This document shows positions 10,945-23,565 of a stretch of 64,000 nucleotides of DNA, one piece after another (the first letter of the stretch is position 1; each line of letters starts with the position of its first letter). The stretch lies in contig CP034994.1 in NCBI GenBank assembly GCA_004026145.2, forward strand, positions 11,415,509-11,479,508, written 5' to 3'. The notes beneath the pieces are model-generated. The model saw only the letters and a program-made list of their open reading frames with translations, was not told the DNA's origin and did not search any database. The DNA is from Takifugu bimaculatus (taxonomy: Eukaryota; Chordata; Actinopteri; Tetraodontiformes; Tetraodontidae). The translations under genes and the position numbers were made by a program.

Positions 10945-13900
10945 ATGGCACAGAAAGAGAAGCTCCAATGCCTGAAGGACTTCCACAAGGACACCCTGAA
11001 GCCTTCACCCGGGAAGAGCCCAGGCACGCGGCCCGAGGATGAGGCCGAAGGCAAGGCCCCCCAGAGGGAGAAGTGGGCCAGTAAGCTCGACTTCGTCCTG
11101 TCTGTGGCCGGAGGCTTCATCGGATTAGGGAATGTCTGGCGTTTCCCTTACCTTTGTTATAAAAACGGTGGAGGTAGGCAGCAGCCGGCCGTCCGAGTGA
11201 AAAACAAAGCCTTCCGAACACAACTCGGAGCTGTTTTGCTCTCTCTCTTAAACAGGCGCGTTTCTGATCCCGTACTTCATCTTCCTGTTTGGCGGCGGAC
11301 TCCCAGTGTTCTTCCTGGAGGTGGCGCTGGGCCAGTACACGTCTGAGGGGGGGATCACCTGCTGGGCCAAGCTCTGCCCCATCTTTACCGGTCAGTCCTG
11401 CACACTAATGTCGATTCGCCACCGCAGCGGCCCGCACCCCGAGGCCTTCCTTTTCCCACGCTGCCAGCCCTTTTAGGACGTTAGACTGCATGAAACTGAA
11501 CTGAAAGGATGTGAGAAAGCTTTAATTTTCCCTTAATGTGCCCCATTTGATTTACTGAGGAAACACAAGTCACTACTGTCCCCCTCTAGCCCTGCCTATA
11601 GATTCTGCTCTGATTTACATCCTGTTTCCAGCAGTCAGTCAGGCTGTGTTCAGTAAACAACGTGCGCCTGCACAGTGCTGGAAAAGCAGATTTTTGGGCG
11701 TGCACCCCTCCGTACTGGTCTTAATTCATCAATTAGTAACAGATTTTCCTGCTGATAATGACAATTTGTTGAATATTCGACTGGAAAAGGCCCCAAAACC
11801 AAAAGATTTGCAGATAATCTAATTTTCCAGCAGCGATATCATACAATACTGCCACTGTGGCCCACTGACGGGCTCTCCGGGGGCCTCTCGCTGGCCCCTG
11901 ACCTTTGCACACCAACTGTATTTGAGCTAATGGAAACACTGACCAACCACATGAGGTTAAGGGATTAAAAATCAGGCAAAAAAAATCAGTAACATGCCTC
12001 CCCGATTCTACAGGCTATAAAATATTAGTTCCAGAAATGGAAACATCCTGTTTACACCAAGTGCAGTGCGATACCTAAACAGGATGCTACCCTGCGGGTG
12101 TGAATAATATATGTCATGTGATTGCTGCTGCTTTTTATTTTTTTATTTCACCGAGTAGCTAAAGAATGAACAGCCAATCAGAGAGTGGCCCAACAAGTGA
12201 CCCAATAAGTGACCTAACAAGTGGATGTAGAATTCATCAAAGCGGCCCGATTAAACACATGCGGTCCAACGTATCTCTGAGCCCGCTGCAGCGTCACGCC
12301 CTTACTGTTGGCGCTGAGGCTACGAGATGAAGGGGGAAGGAAACGGAGCAGCAACAGATCTCCGGCAGCTGTCAACGGCCCCTGCTATTCGTGGATGTCG
12401 ACCATGTGTGTCCACAGAAGACAGCGCTCGCTCGACGGGCCAATCACACGCCGTCCCATTGTTCCTCCCCATTTTTATGTGTTTTTATGACACGGAGCCA
12501 TCGTGGCATTATCGCCCCCACTCCCCTACCCTCCCCTCCCCTCCCCATCCCACACACACACACACACACAGCAGCTACCTAGCTGACCTGTCTCTCAGTT
12601 TACATTTGGAATTTAGAATGTGGGAAGGAGGAGCTGAGGGGATCAGTTTATTAATACTCTGGAGCATGCGTATGTGTGCATAGGTTCATGGCAAAGTCAT
12701 CTAAAAATAGTGTAAAAACACTGAGGATGAGTTATAACGTAGCTGACCCCCCCCTTCCCCTCCCTTACTTAATGAAGAGTTCAATCAGGCCTGATTGTGT
12801 CCTTGTTGCTGGAGCATGTCGAGGTGTGAATTCCACTTCGGAGTGCTCTGTTGCTCTCAGTTTACGCCTGCTAGCGCCGTTGGGCGTGCCGCAGGAATAT
12901 TACGTTTCACCAGCGTGTTGGCATCAGGCTGTAATGGTGGAAGAACAGTCATCGCAGTTGTCCTCCGTTCCTTTTAAGGTTTCTTGCATTTTTATATCCA
13001 ACCGTACCCTCTTCACTGCAGCTAGCGCTAGCGGTGAGGAGACCTTGAGCGCTAATTCAGTAATTTAAAACTATTAAGTTCTATTTGGACCCCCGGGGGC
13101 CGAAAGACTGTACAGGAGCCAAACTCTTCTCAGTTCCCACAGGTGTTACTGAGGCTAACTTTTACTAGCTGCGGATAGAAACACACACCGAAACATTTCA
13201 CGCTGTCTATTTATGCTTGTGGTGTGACATGACGCACAATGGAAGACCAATAATTCACACCGCTGCCTGTTGCTATCATTTGGATGATGATGATGATTGA
13301 GGATGATGACGACGTCAATCATCCAGCCAGGCAGGCCCTGATCTATTTTTGAGAATTCCTGCTCTTGCATGTGCTCGCTGTAACTCAAGTAACAATGCTG
13401 ACAGGCGTTTGCTTCAACCTCGTGTACCTGATTCAACACCTGACTGCAGTTACAGCTTGATTATGGTCATAAATCTTTCCGAGCAAAACCACCCAAGAGG
13501 AGAAGACGCTGCTATAGCTGAAGGAAAGTCGATATTCAAATTCATGCATCTAAATGGCATCATTGCGTTTCCTGTTGGTGTAATGGTCAGGCGTCCAAAT
13601 ACTTTTGCCCCTTATTGTGTATTAGTGTTTAAGAGGTTATGTGTCTGCTATTTTTTGGGCCCATTTCTTGCCCTGTCTTCCCTCCCCTCCTCTACCCACC
13701 AGCAGGAGGGGCCACCACATGGGCCTGGTCCTGCTCAAGCTTTCTCTCTCTGTTAGAATGCTTTTTTTTGCCACTGCTGCTTGCTGTTGGGGGTCAGGCT
13801 CATGTTTGGTTGGTCAGATGCGGCTGTTGCTGAAACGGTTCCCCTTCGCTCCCTCTCCTCCTCAGGTATCGGATATGCGTCTTTCGTCATCGTGTCTCTC

Positions 13901-16900
13901 CTGAACGTCTACTACATCGTGATCTTGGCCTGGGGGCTCTACTACCTGCTGCAGTGTTTTCAGCCGGAGCTCCCCTGGGCCAAGTGCAAGCAGCCCTGGA
14001 ACACCGACACCTGTGTGGAGGACACCGTCCGCAAAAACAAGACCCTGTGGCTGGCGGTCAACACTACCAACTTTACCTCCCCTGTTACGGAATTTTGGGA
14101 GTGAGTTGTTCTTGGCGACACGCAAGAGTGCACGCTGCGCGCATAGATGTTGGGGTAGACTAAAGTGCACTAACCCTGTGTGTGTGTGTGTGTGTGTTGT
14201 CTGCAGACGCAACGTTCTGAGCATTTCCACTGGGATTGATGACATAGGGCCCCTGAAATGGGACCTGGCCCTGTGTCTCCTGGCTGTGTGGGTCATCTGC
14301 TTCTTCTGCATCTGGAAAGGAGTCAAGTCAACTGGGAAGGTGAGCGGCCTGGAAATGATCCTCACCCAAATGCTATCCGGCCTCGGATTTTTCACTCGTT
14401 TTGGCTAATGCTTTGCCACTTCCTGTCTAGGTTGTGTACATAACGGCAACTTTCCCCTTCGTGATGTTGACTGTGCTGCTTGTGCGTGGAGTGACCCTGC
14501 CTGGGGCATATGAAGGCATCAAGTTTTACCTTTACCCCGACCTGAGCCGCCTAAAAGATCCAGAGGTGCGAACCAGACTCATTTTGTTGCTATTTTCATA
14601 GCTTCTTTTATCATTTCATATGTATATATAATGTTTTCTTGAGTAGTCTTATGGGAACATGCCAATTTTTCAAAGAAAATGCGTCACCTTTCATCCACAG
14701 CTAGCTGCATTACCTAATCCTAAATGTTTCTGTATTGTTTGCTTTTTTTGTAACTCAAAGAACGTCAAACCACACATGTCTGGCCTGCCTGCGTCTTGTA
14801 CAAAGTCGAAGGTGTTGAAACAAATTAGATTTACCTCTCAGTCTGCATGAGGTCTAAAATAGAATCACTAACGTTACACAGCTACTGCTCAGAGTGTGAT
14901 CACTGTGGCAGATTGTTCTATTTTTAAATCAGCTTTTCTACTATATTTGTTTACAGTTTAGCATAGCATAATGGATGCCTCTATAGGTCTTTATAGCTTC
15001 ATGGAAATACACTTCCAAATGGCAATAATGGTGATGCCTCTGTCATAAAGAAAGTTGTTATGTTAGTAGCAGATACTTTTGTACTTTACTCTGTGCACTA
15101 TGTCTAAACTACATTACTTTGAATTTCCTTTAGCAATTTTATGGCCCTCAATTCATTCCAATAAACCGAAAGACTTTTGAAACCGCATGTAGGCTATTAA
15201 ATTAGATTATGATCCATCAAGTATTATAGTATTAGCCTGTGATGCAGCACATAGGCTACTATATTAACTTTGAACATAAAAACTAGTTCTCTATATTAGT
15301 GTGTAAATATAACTACACAATAACTACACTACACATCTTTTGGCTACTACAATAACTTATAGAGTTCACAGGCTATAGTAGCCTACGATACATGTTTTTA
15401 GGCTACTAGATGATACAGCTTATTGTATAATTTCCATGGCTCCTACAACAGCCTATTATATGGCCCATTGGTTACTACATCAGCCTCTTACACAATATCT
15501 GAGCTAATAATTAGCATATAGCCGAATAAACACACATCATTTAATTGTCCTATGACACAGCACATGGGCTAATGTATTACCCAACGATAAAGCTGAAGTT
15601 TCCTCGTTGCCTACTCAGGTGTGGATTGATGCCGGGACTCAGATTTTCTTCTCCTACGCCATCTGTCTCGGGGCCATGACCTCACTTGGGAGCTACAACA
15701 AGTACAAATACAACTGCTACAGGTGAGCCGGGTTTCCGCTGGGGAGGGAGGTGCATGACAGCAACTCGCGTCAGAGGCGAGAAAATGGGAACTTTGGTTC
15801 CGCCTGTGTTCATTAACAACCTCCATGACATATGTGTGACATAGGAACTGTTTGCTGCTGGGAGTCCTCAACAGCGGTACCAGTTTTGTGTCTGGCTTCG
15901 CAATATTTTCCGTCCTGGGCTTCATGGCACAAGAACAAGGGGTGGACATTGCCGATGTGGCAGAGTCAGGTACGAGGGTCCGAGGTGATGGTGGGTGCTG
16001 CTGCCCCCAAAAAAGAAAACGCAATTGGAAACGTAAAACGAACAAAAAAAAAACAGAATTGAGTGACAACAAATTGAACATAAATTGAATAAAAGAACTC
16101 GATTTAAGGGTCGGAAGTGATGATGCTGGAATGTAGAAGTATCGGCAATTGAACACTCCTTGAGCAAAGGCCTCAAAGAAACGGTTATTTTGGTGTGGAA
16201 CCCCTTCAGACACCGCGGCTTTGGTTGGGTCACGTGACTCTTTAATGCACAACCCTGTGTGCTATTAAAAAGCTCCCGCACTCGGCCTTCATCTTCATCA
16301 TCATCATCCTTACCGGTGCTACCAGGTTTGCCCCACATCCAACCTGCTGACGGCTTTTAACAGCTCCACTGGTTTGTAATGGTAAGAAGGCTGGCACCAG
16401 TCTGTGCTTCAGTCCTGCTAACCAGGTGTGGATCGCCCGAGATGGACAGTAGAGATGGACCTTTTGACACCTCATGCAGCCTTTAAAGGAGACTCGGACT
16501 CAGATCTTGACTGGAGTTCCGATTGGATTCTGTAGTGACGTTCTGTAGTTTGGTTCGGGCCACTTGCCAAAGATCTACATTTGGGAAGTGACCAAATCCA
16601 ATAGTTCGTACCCTCTCAATATTTGGTACCTTCCGCTCCAAAGAGGTGGTTTGACCCACTGCCCTCTGCTGATTGGTGGATAAAGAATGGTCACCTCTGT
16701 GGTAAAAGGGGCCATTTTTTGCTAATTTGTGACCAATAGTGGGAGATAATGTTTCCACACGTATCAGCTGGTTATGGTTGCTGTTAGCATGCTATGTAGC
16801 ATGAACGATCCAACAGCCAACTCAGTAGCGGCTCTCCCACTATTTTACCCTGATAAATTGACTCAGCATTTGTGTAGAAGACGATGGTGCCCAGATCCAG

Positions 16901-19900
16901 TCCTTAAAGTCCCAGTCCAGCCAGGACTTCTGTCCTACCAGCTGGACAAAGCTTTCAGCTGGGAGAAAGAAAGCAGTTTCTGCCTGGTAGGACAGAAAAC
17001 CCGGCTGGAGTTCAGCCCTCCAGGACTGGATCTGGGCTCTCCTGTACATAACTTCCTGGCAGTGCAGAGCCCTGCTCAGCCTCACCAGGTCCATCCACGC
17101 ATTGTGTTTCCATGTCATCAGAGCCGGCACCAGGCAGAAATGTTCATTCCTGTCTCCACCCCTTTCCTCCTTCCCCGCTATGTTTTTTCCCAGGTCCGGG
17201 CTTGGCCTTCATAGCTTACCCCAAAGCTGTGTCCATGATGCCGCTGCCGACCCTGTGGGCCATCCTGTTCTTCATCATGCTGCTGCTCCTTGGCCTCGAC
17301 AGCCAGGTCAGAATTTTCCAGTTCTAAATGGTTTTGAACTGGTCAACCGTTGTCGGGTCAACCGTTGTCTCACTCGCTATTTTTGCAGTTTGACATCTGC
17401 TGCCCCGAATGCGTAACACATATTTAGTGACCCCCCCCCCTTCCCACGATCCGCATGTAGCATCTTTAGGATACTGGATATCTGTCTGACGGGGAAAGCG
17501 ATCCATACCCTCAGGAATTTCACTACCGCCACCGCCCTCCGCTGCGCTATAAGAGGATTAATCTTAAATCCCTATGAATTCCCACACAAACTAAATTGAT
17601 GACATCACAGCTGTGGAAGCTAGGAGGGAATCTGTCTTTGGAACGAGGCCGATCTTTAATCATGAAAAGAGTATCGTAGGTTGACAAAACGTTTCCACAT
17701 CATATTTCCTGCCTCCCAGTGTAATTCTACTCCTGTGCTAACGCAGACCTTTAATGTGGCTGGAATCCTCCCAACCAGTTGAGATTGGGTGGCGGCTTGC
17801 GGGTACTGTGCCAGTGTGTGTGTGTGTGTGTGGTGTGGGGGGGGGGGGGGGGGGGGGGGGTTGTAATTTTACATTAAAAATTAGACTAAATTACACCCAC
17901 TTTGTTAAGTTTATTTAAATATTGTCCTGGAGAAGAAATTCATGTCCCAGTTTACTCATGTTCATGCTGCCCAAATAGACTAATATTACCCAACTTAGCG
18001 CCCCTAGTGGCCAGAGTGTGTCTACACACCTGGAAACTTGTTTATCCACATAGGTTAAGTCACCCATCGCCATCACATACAAGGTCACTTTTAGAAACAT
18101 TCTGGTATTTACAGCACCAATGACGCCAACGGCGGCTTTAGCTAGCCGCTATCGGAAGCTCCCTTGTTGGTCTGAAGACGGTCATCAAGAGGCTTACGCA
18201 AGGGGCTTCTGTTAGAGGTATTTAGCGCAGCAAAACAACATACTTTTATGCCATTTGACTTTGGTGGAACAATTAATCAGGCTGTTTTGCCATTGTGGGC
18301 CGTCGAGAGGCAACGTGGAGACCGTGACAGTGAATTACTGTTCTGCCCCTGTTGTGGCGCGGCAGCAACAAGCCGTCTCTGCAGAGAGGAGCCCTGTTTC
18401 AATTCTCATTACTGCCGAACAAAGAGCGCTTTCATGCCGTAATCACTGTTTGCGGAGGCAAAAACGGGAGCCGCGCGCATACAGAAAGAGGTTTGCTTTC
18501 CCATGAGAACTTAATAGTTACTTCTGTCCCCCTGCAGTTTGTTGAAGTGGAGGGGCAGATCACCTCCATCGTGGATCTGTTCCCCTCCGTCCTCAGGAAG
18601 GGTTACCGGCGGGAGATGTTCATTGCTGTGGTGTGCTCCATAAGCTATCTCCTGGGACTTGCAATGGTGACAAAAGTAAGTCTTTCCTCTGTCGCGTGAC
18701 CTTAGAAGCTGTGGCTCGGCGTGTTTGAATCAGCGGCACAGATAAGGCTGCAGGCTTTCCACTCGCCTGCTGGCTGCTGCATTCTCAAGGCCAAATATGG
18801 CCGTCCTGCCGCCTACACCACTGACATCCTGCACGTTTGACCGGAGCGGTTCAACATGCCCTTTTCCATCGAACACATCTCGGCACCTGTTGAACTCGGC
18901 AGCCCCTGCATCCCCACTTCCTCCCAGCCCATCAAATCCCCTCGTTTCCTCTCTTTATCAGACCACTAATAAATTCTGCTTTTTTTTCTCCCTTTCCTCA
19001 GGGTGGCATGTATGTGTTTCAGCTCTTTGACTACTATGCAGCCAGTGGTGTGTGCCTTTTGTGGGTTGCATTCTTTGAATGCATTGCTGTAGCCTGGGTT
19101 TATGGTAAGTGCTAACGGATCTGCGCGTTTGGCTTTTGTAAATTAATGGCCCTGGAGGAGGAGCTGAAAATAAAAACAAACGGGCACAAATCATGGCATT
19201 GGTGGCAAACAAAATGTCCTTGTGGTCCTAATCAGTGGGAAATATGTTGAAGTGCATGCAGGGTGTTGGTGTGGTGCTACACTGTGATTGGATCTCTTGG
19301 TTCCCTCCCCCGAAGTCTGAGGCCAAGAGTGGAAAACTTTAATGACTCAATGTTTTGATTTAAAAAAATAATTCTAACTGGGTGGTTCCCTCTTCACATC
19401 AACATGCCTCCCTAAAATAGCAAGAACTTTATTTGCTAAGCTAATTGAAAACATTTTTGTGTCTGTACACAGTAAAAAAGCATAAAAGCCTCTATTAATC
19501 ACCATGTTTAGAATATACGTCATATCAATCAGTGCCCGATAGTTTTGGTTCGGTGCATGTCTTTTATCTCCGTGCACTTTTCTTTGATGAGGAACATAAG
19601 CTAGCGCTAGCGCATCAACGCCGGGGCAGGTTATTGTATTTCTTAGCAAGTGCAAATGAATGAAAAATATAAGCAAAACCTTTTGCAGGTCACGCAGAGA
19701 CCTGATCTGAACCCTGAAGGTCACAATCGGGGTCAGAAATGAAGCACAAAATGGCCGCCAAACGTGACAATAATGACCACAAGGAAGAAATGCACCATTC
19801 AAAGCAGGAAAAAAGTTAAACGCAGGAAAAGCTCAGACATATAAATGATGAGTAAACACGTTAGTAAAACTGGGCTGTGTCTGAGATGGACAGAACACAG

Positions 19901-20704
19901 ATAAGGGGCCATAAATCCCACATATACAAGTTGCGTAACTGTATGTAGGTCATTTTGAAATGGTGTGTAAACAGTGGAAACTTACTTGTTGAACCTCCTT
20001 TTTCGTTATCTGTAGGAGTTGACAACTTCTACGACGCTATTGAGGACATGATTGGCTACCGACCAAACCCGTGGATGAAATGGAGCTGGACCATAATCAC
20101 TCCCGTCCTCTGCATGGTGAGGGTCGAAGGGCATCGCGTTGTGCCAGTTGTGAACATCTGACACGGTTTTACGGTGGGCAATTACAGAGGCATGTGTCTG
20201 TTCCAGGGCTGCTTCGTCTTCTCCCTGGTGAAGTACAAGCCGCTGACCTACAATAAGGTGTACGAGTACCCCGACTGGTCCATTGGTCTGGGCTGGTGTT
20301 TGGCCCTGTCCTCCATGATCTGCATCCCCATGGTGATGGTCATCAAGATCTTACAGTCTGAGGGACCCCTGATTGAGGTAGCCTGACGATCTCACGACAT
20401 TTGTGTGCTAGCAGCTATCACTAGCGAGCGTTAAAGCAAGCATGAGTGTCGCTAGCAGTTAGCATGCTAGTCTGTTGTGTTTCTCATGTGCCATATTCCC
20501 ATGCCTGCTTTGAAATGACTAATCAGTAACCCACTTGGTCGCTTTCAGAGGATCAAAGCCGTGGCGGCCCCCGCGAAGTCTGGCGTGAGCTCCCGCCCGA
20601 AAGAGTACAGCCTGAAAGGCAGCGAGCTGACGCAGCCGCTGGATCCAAATGGGAACAATGGCTTGCTGAAGCCCACCCACACCATTGTAGAAACAACGAT
20701 GTGA
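10945..20704 (+). CDS. slc6a6: Sodium- and chloride-dependent taurine transporter TauT, complete (13 coding exons)
   Basis: Spliced CDS: 10945-11173, 11256-11390, 13866-14100, 14207-14339, 14431-14565, 15619-15722, 15845-15969, 17194-17306, 18538-18675, 19002-19104, 20016-20116, 20207-20377, 20549-20704. The sum is 1878 nt (625 aa); human SLC6A6 has 620. All junctions are GT-AG and in phase. The N-terminus MAQKEKLQCLKDFHKD is nearly the mammalian TauT sequence. The neurotransmitter:sodium symporter signature GLGNVWRFPYL is at residues 60-70, and twelve membrane segments follow. The second extracellular loop carries overlapping N-glycosylation sites (NTTNFTS). Conserved stretches include SYAICLGAMTSLGSYNKYKY and FAIFSILG-like FAIFSVLGFMAQEQG. 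It imports taurine and beta-alanine with Na+ and Cl- at the plasma membrane, serving osmoregulation, retina and heart. It ends in THTIVETTM. The neighbour grip2 matches the human 3p25 order. Confidence 0.98.
11391..13865. other. slc6a6: slc6a6 intron, largest (2.5 kb)
   Basis: No further exon is seen. It contains a short (CA)n run at about 12552, the palindrome GCTAGCGCTAGC at 13021-13032, and a Tc1/mariner-like terminal fragment at about 13575-13621. Confidence 0.6.
13575..13621. mobile_element. Possible Tc1/mariner-type terminal fragment
   Basis: GTGTAATGGTCAGGCGTCCA followed by AATACTTTTGCCCCTTATTG resembles the ends of fish Tc1/mariner-like elements and their MITEs, which typically read GTCCACATACTTTTGG. 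No transposase frame or matching second end was seen, so this is only a relic. Confidence 0.35.
14566..15618. repeat. slc6a6: slc6a6 intron with a degenerate GGCTACT/AGCCTA repeat
   Basis: Between about 15180 and 15590 the motif AGGCTACTA and its complement TAGCCTA recur roughly every 30-60 bases in an AT-rich background, and CAGCACATAGG/CAGCACATGGG occurs twice. This looks like a decayed minisatellite or nested repeat. The rest of the intron is AT-rich with no exon. Confidence 0.45.
15970..17193. repeat. slc6a6: slc6a6 intron carrying a ~150-bp inverted repeat
   Basis: The arms 16889-16942 and 16984-17037 are near reverse complements. GCCCAGATCCAGTCCT pairs with AGGACTGGATCTGGGC, and TTCTGTCCTACCAG pairs with CTGGTAGGACAGAA. 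The spacer is about 41 bases and itself contains AGCTGG...CAGCTGGG. The rest of the intron is unremarkable. Confidence 0.8.
17307..18537. repeat. slc6a6: slc6a6 intron with (TG)n and long poly-G run
   Basis: (TG)n at about 17812-17832 is followed by a run of about 24 G at 17837-17860. At about 17999 the bases GCGCCCCTAGTGGCC read on the minus strand as an imperfect CTCF-like core. No exon was seen. Confidence 0.7.
19105..20015. other. slc6a6: slc6a6 intron, no gene seen
   Basis: Non-coding. It includes a second copy of the perfect palindrome GCTAGCGCTAGC at 19600-19611. Nothing else of note. Confidence 0.6.
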
Positions 20705-22480
20705 GTGCTCTCTGTGAGAGGAACCGAGATGACTTGCTTTCTTTGTTATTTTAGCATTTTAACTTATCTCATTTGCTCACAGGTTTAGGTTTTTACTGTC
20801 CAACATATTCACCTTAGCGGTTTAATTTCTATCAAGAGTTATTCTGTGTGTCGTCTTTTTTTTTCTCCTCTTGTAATTTTATTTTTTACTATATCAAGCC
20901 TGTCGGTTAAATTTGTCGCTGTATTTGGCACTGGTTTTATTTTTAGCATTTTTTTTTATATATAGAACATCAGTGTTTACTACCTTTCTCGTGATTCAGG
21001 AGTTTAGGATTGACCTCTTTCGTTTAACTGATGAGGACCCATAAATGGAGTCAGCTCAGTGAATAATTAACACGGTATAAAACATCTTAACGACCATTGT
21101 CCCGTTACCCGCGTTATCTTCTAACCTGTTGTTGTTTCAACCCCCTCGTTCCCGATTGACACGACCTTGTCCCAACATCCGTACTTTACAAATTAGGGGT
21201 TTTTGCTGAAGACGTCTGAGCGAAGGGAAAAGATGAAGGGGAAGAGTCGTTTCTGTAGAGTCTTTGATCACTGCCTGTGGGAGTACAACCAGTTAGGTCC
21301 AGTGCATTTATCAAAAACCTTTATTGGCACTTTATGTTTGTTTTTACTGTCGCAGAGTATTGCAGTTACATGTGCAACACGGTTCAGGAGGAAATGTTTT
21401 TAGCTTCTAATGTTTTGATATTGAAACCTTTGACATTTACTGTAAACTATTGTCTTCCCGAGACAATGATTCAAGGCCAACAAACATTCTGAATTAAAAA
21501 AAAAAACAAAAAAAAACCACGTTAAAACTCTCTGAACAGCTTGCTACTGTATGCTAATTTACTTTTTGAGTAGCAGAGAAGCTCTGCAGAACTACCACTG
21601 GATTCTAGTGTCTAATGTTTGTTTTAGGCATTTGTAATATAGAATTTGAATTGTTTTTAAATCACATATGCCTTTTTGTAATTTTATACTGTGCATCAGA
21701 TGAAACCCACCATCAACTAGTTTCGCCGAAAGGACACCTGATCATTTCTAGTCCTCTGCTCTGGCTAAGCGCGCTATTCAATTCAACTAAAATGACGTTC
21801 AGTAGTACGACGCGGGCCATTAAATCCCGAATCTGAAGGCGACGTTGTCTGTCTGTGAAATCGTGAGCTACTCGCAAAGTCAAGTGTACCAAAGTATTTG
21901 TGTCTGACAGTTGTCCCCTTCTGGGATGCACAGTGCATCATAGAGATTACAAATAAACATGTCTTCTGACTGTGTGAAAGGACCTCATTTCTCCACACAT
22001 GCACGTCGGACATGCTGAGCTCGGAGGTGCACGTGTACAGCGCTAATTTGACAGTTGCTATAGGCCGCAGAAAATGGCCCCTACAGTTATACTATGCGCA
22101 AACAGCATCATTCGGTTCAGGGGGGAAATATTCAATTATATTGTGCATTTTTAGCTAAGGTTGAGCTAATCTTCAGATTCCATCATTGCTGCGTTGGCAA
22201 CAATATGGGAGGAAAGAGTTTTCTCAGACCAGCAGATCCAGTGCAGAGCAGAGCTCAGGTCCTTCTGACTGACGCAGGCTCTCAAACCAAATCAGCCTTC
22301 AGAAGTTGTATCATTTTATTTCATAAAAACACATTTGTCAGCGCATACTCAAACAAAAGTGTTGGCTAAATATTTGGAGTTCCCCTGCTAACCGATTCAG
22401 GACATAATAAAAACAACAGCGTGGCAACATTCAGTATCACGATTTACACCGATACCGCGTGTGCCCGCACCGTCAATAAA
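20705..22480 (+). terminator. slc6a6: slc6a6 3' UTR with candidate poly-A signals
   Basis: Long AT-rich sequence follows the TGA at 20702-20704. AATAAA occurs at 21952-21957 and 22475-22480. The distal signal lies beyond the nearest minus-strand AATAAA of grip2 (plus-strand TTTATT at about 22316), so the two convergent 3' ends may overlap. No coding frame is supported here. Confidence 0.45.
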
Positions 22481-23565
22481 GCACCGCATACGCCGAGAAA
22501 TAAAAAATAGGCCTCTGTAGAAGAGGACATTTCACATTAGACAATAATCAGCCATGACGTCACCATGTAACATGTTGCTCCTTTCCACAAAAGGTGTATA
22601 AAAACATAATATCATTAAAAACGGGGGGTCAGATCCTGCTGGAAGGCTGATGTTTTGATGTAAATAATACTGCCGGTACGTCCTTCGAGACACTGGTGTG
22701 GAAAAACAGAGATAAATCCCAAGGAAAAGCGTTTGTCCTCGCCGAAGCGAAGGCTTCGTCACCCTCTGCTCAGTTTAAGGAGGCGCCACGCGGGGAGAAA
22801 TCCAGGGAGAGCCAAACATGGGGGGAAAAGTGCATGGAAAAGAACGTTTGAACCGACGGTGACGTGCTTGTTGGGAGGGGGGCGGCGAGGAGTGCAGAGT
22901 GAAAATCCGCCGCAAGAATGTCAGAAACAAAAAGGCAAAAGGTGATGTCATCTGTGGAAACCAGTGCGTGGGAGTCAGACAGGACACAGCCTGTTTAAAA
23001 AAAGGTTAGTGCGGCTTGCAAACATCCCCGGTATTAAGATACACGCGGCTTTAAAATAAAGTCGGTGATATGCGGTGAGCTCCACGGAGCACATTTAGCC
23101 GGAGCCCCCGCAGGGCCCGCCAGCGTGAAGAGGTGACTGGAAACGAGGGCACCCGGCCAAGACGTGGTCGGAATAACTCAAACACGTGCCGCCTGAATGA
23201 GCGCGGCCTGATCTGAGAGGCCATTAACACCTCCGCCGTGCCCTTTGATTGGTGCGCGTGCCAATGTTGTGCTCAATCGTGCGGAAAAAGAAACAGGAAG
23301 GTTCAGAAGGAGCGAGGGCGGCCATTACAGCAGATCACCATGGATGTGCTCGTGTGCTGTGCATCTGACGTGTGTGTGCGTGTGTGTGTCCATGTGTGTG
23401 TGTGCATTCCTGTTGTATAACTGGGCGTGCGGCTCCGGGGAGTGAAAAGGTCCGTTTCAGAGGCGTGGCAGTTTTCTCTGGATGATCTTCGTGCTCACCT
23501 GTGAGTCCAAGTCTGTTCCGTACACACCTGGTGGACTGTGACCCCCCCCCCCCGGTGGACGGTGG
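22316..23565 (-). terminator. grip2: grip2 3' UTR
   Basis: This lies downstream of the grip2 stop codon (complement of 23566-23568). A minus-strand AATAAA is read at about 22316-22321. The UTR contains a TG-rich microsatellite at about 23370-23405 and a poly-C run at 23542-23553. Its exact end is not determinable by eye. Confidence 0.4.

Noticed and set aside
15611..16252. 213-codon minus-strand open frame
   Set aside because: It is antisense to two real slc6a6 exons and to intron sequence, with no family resemblance.
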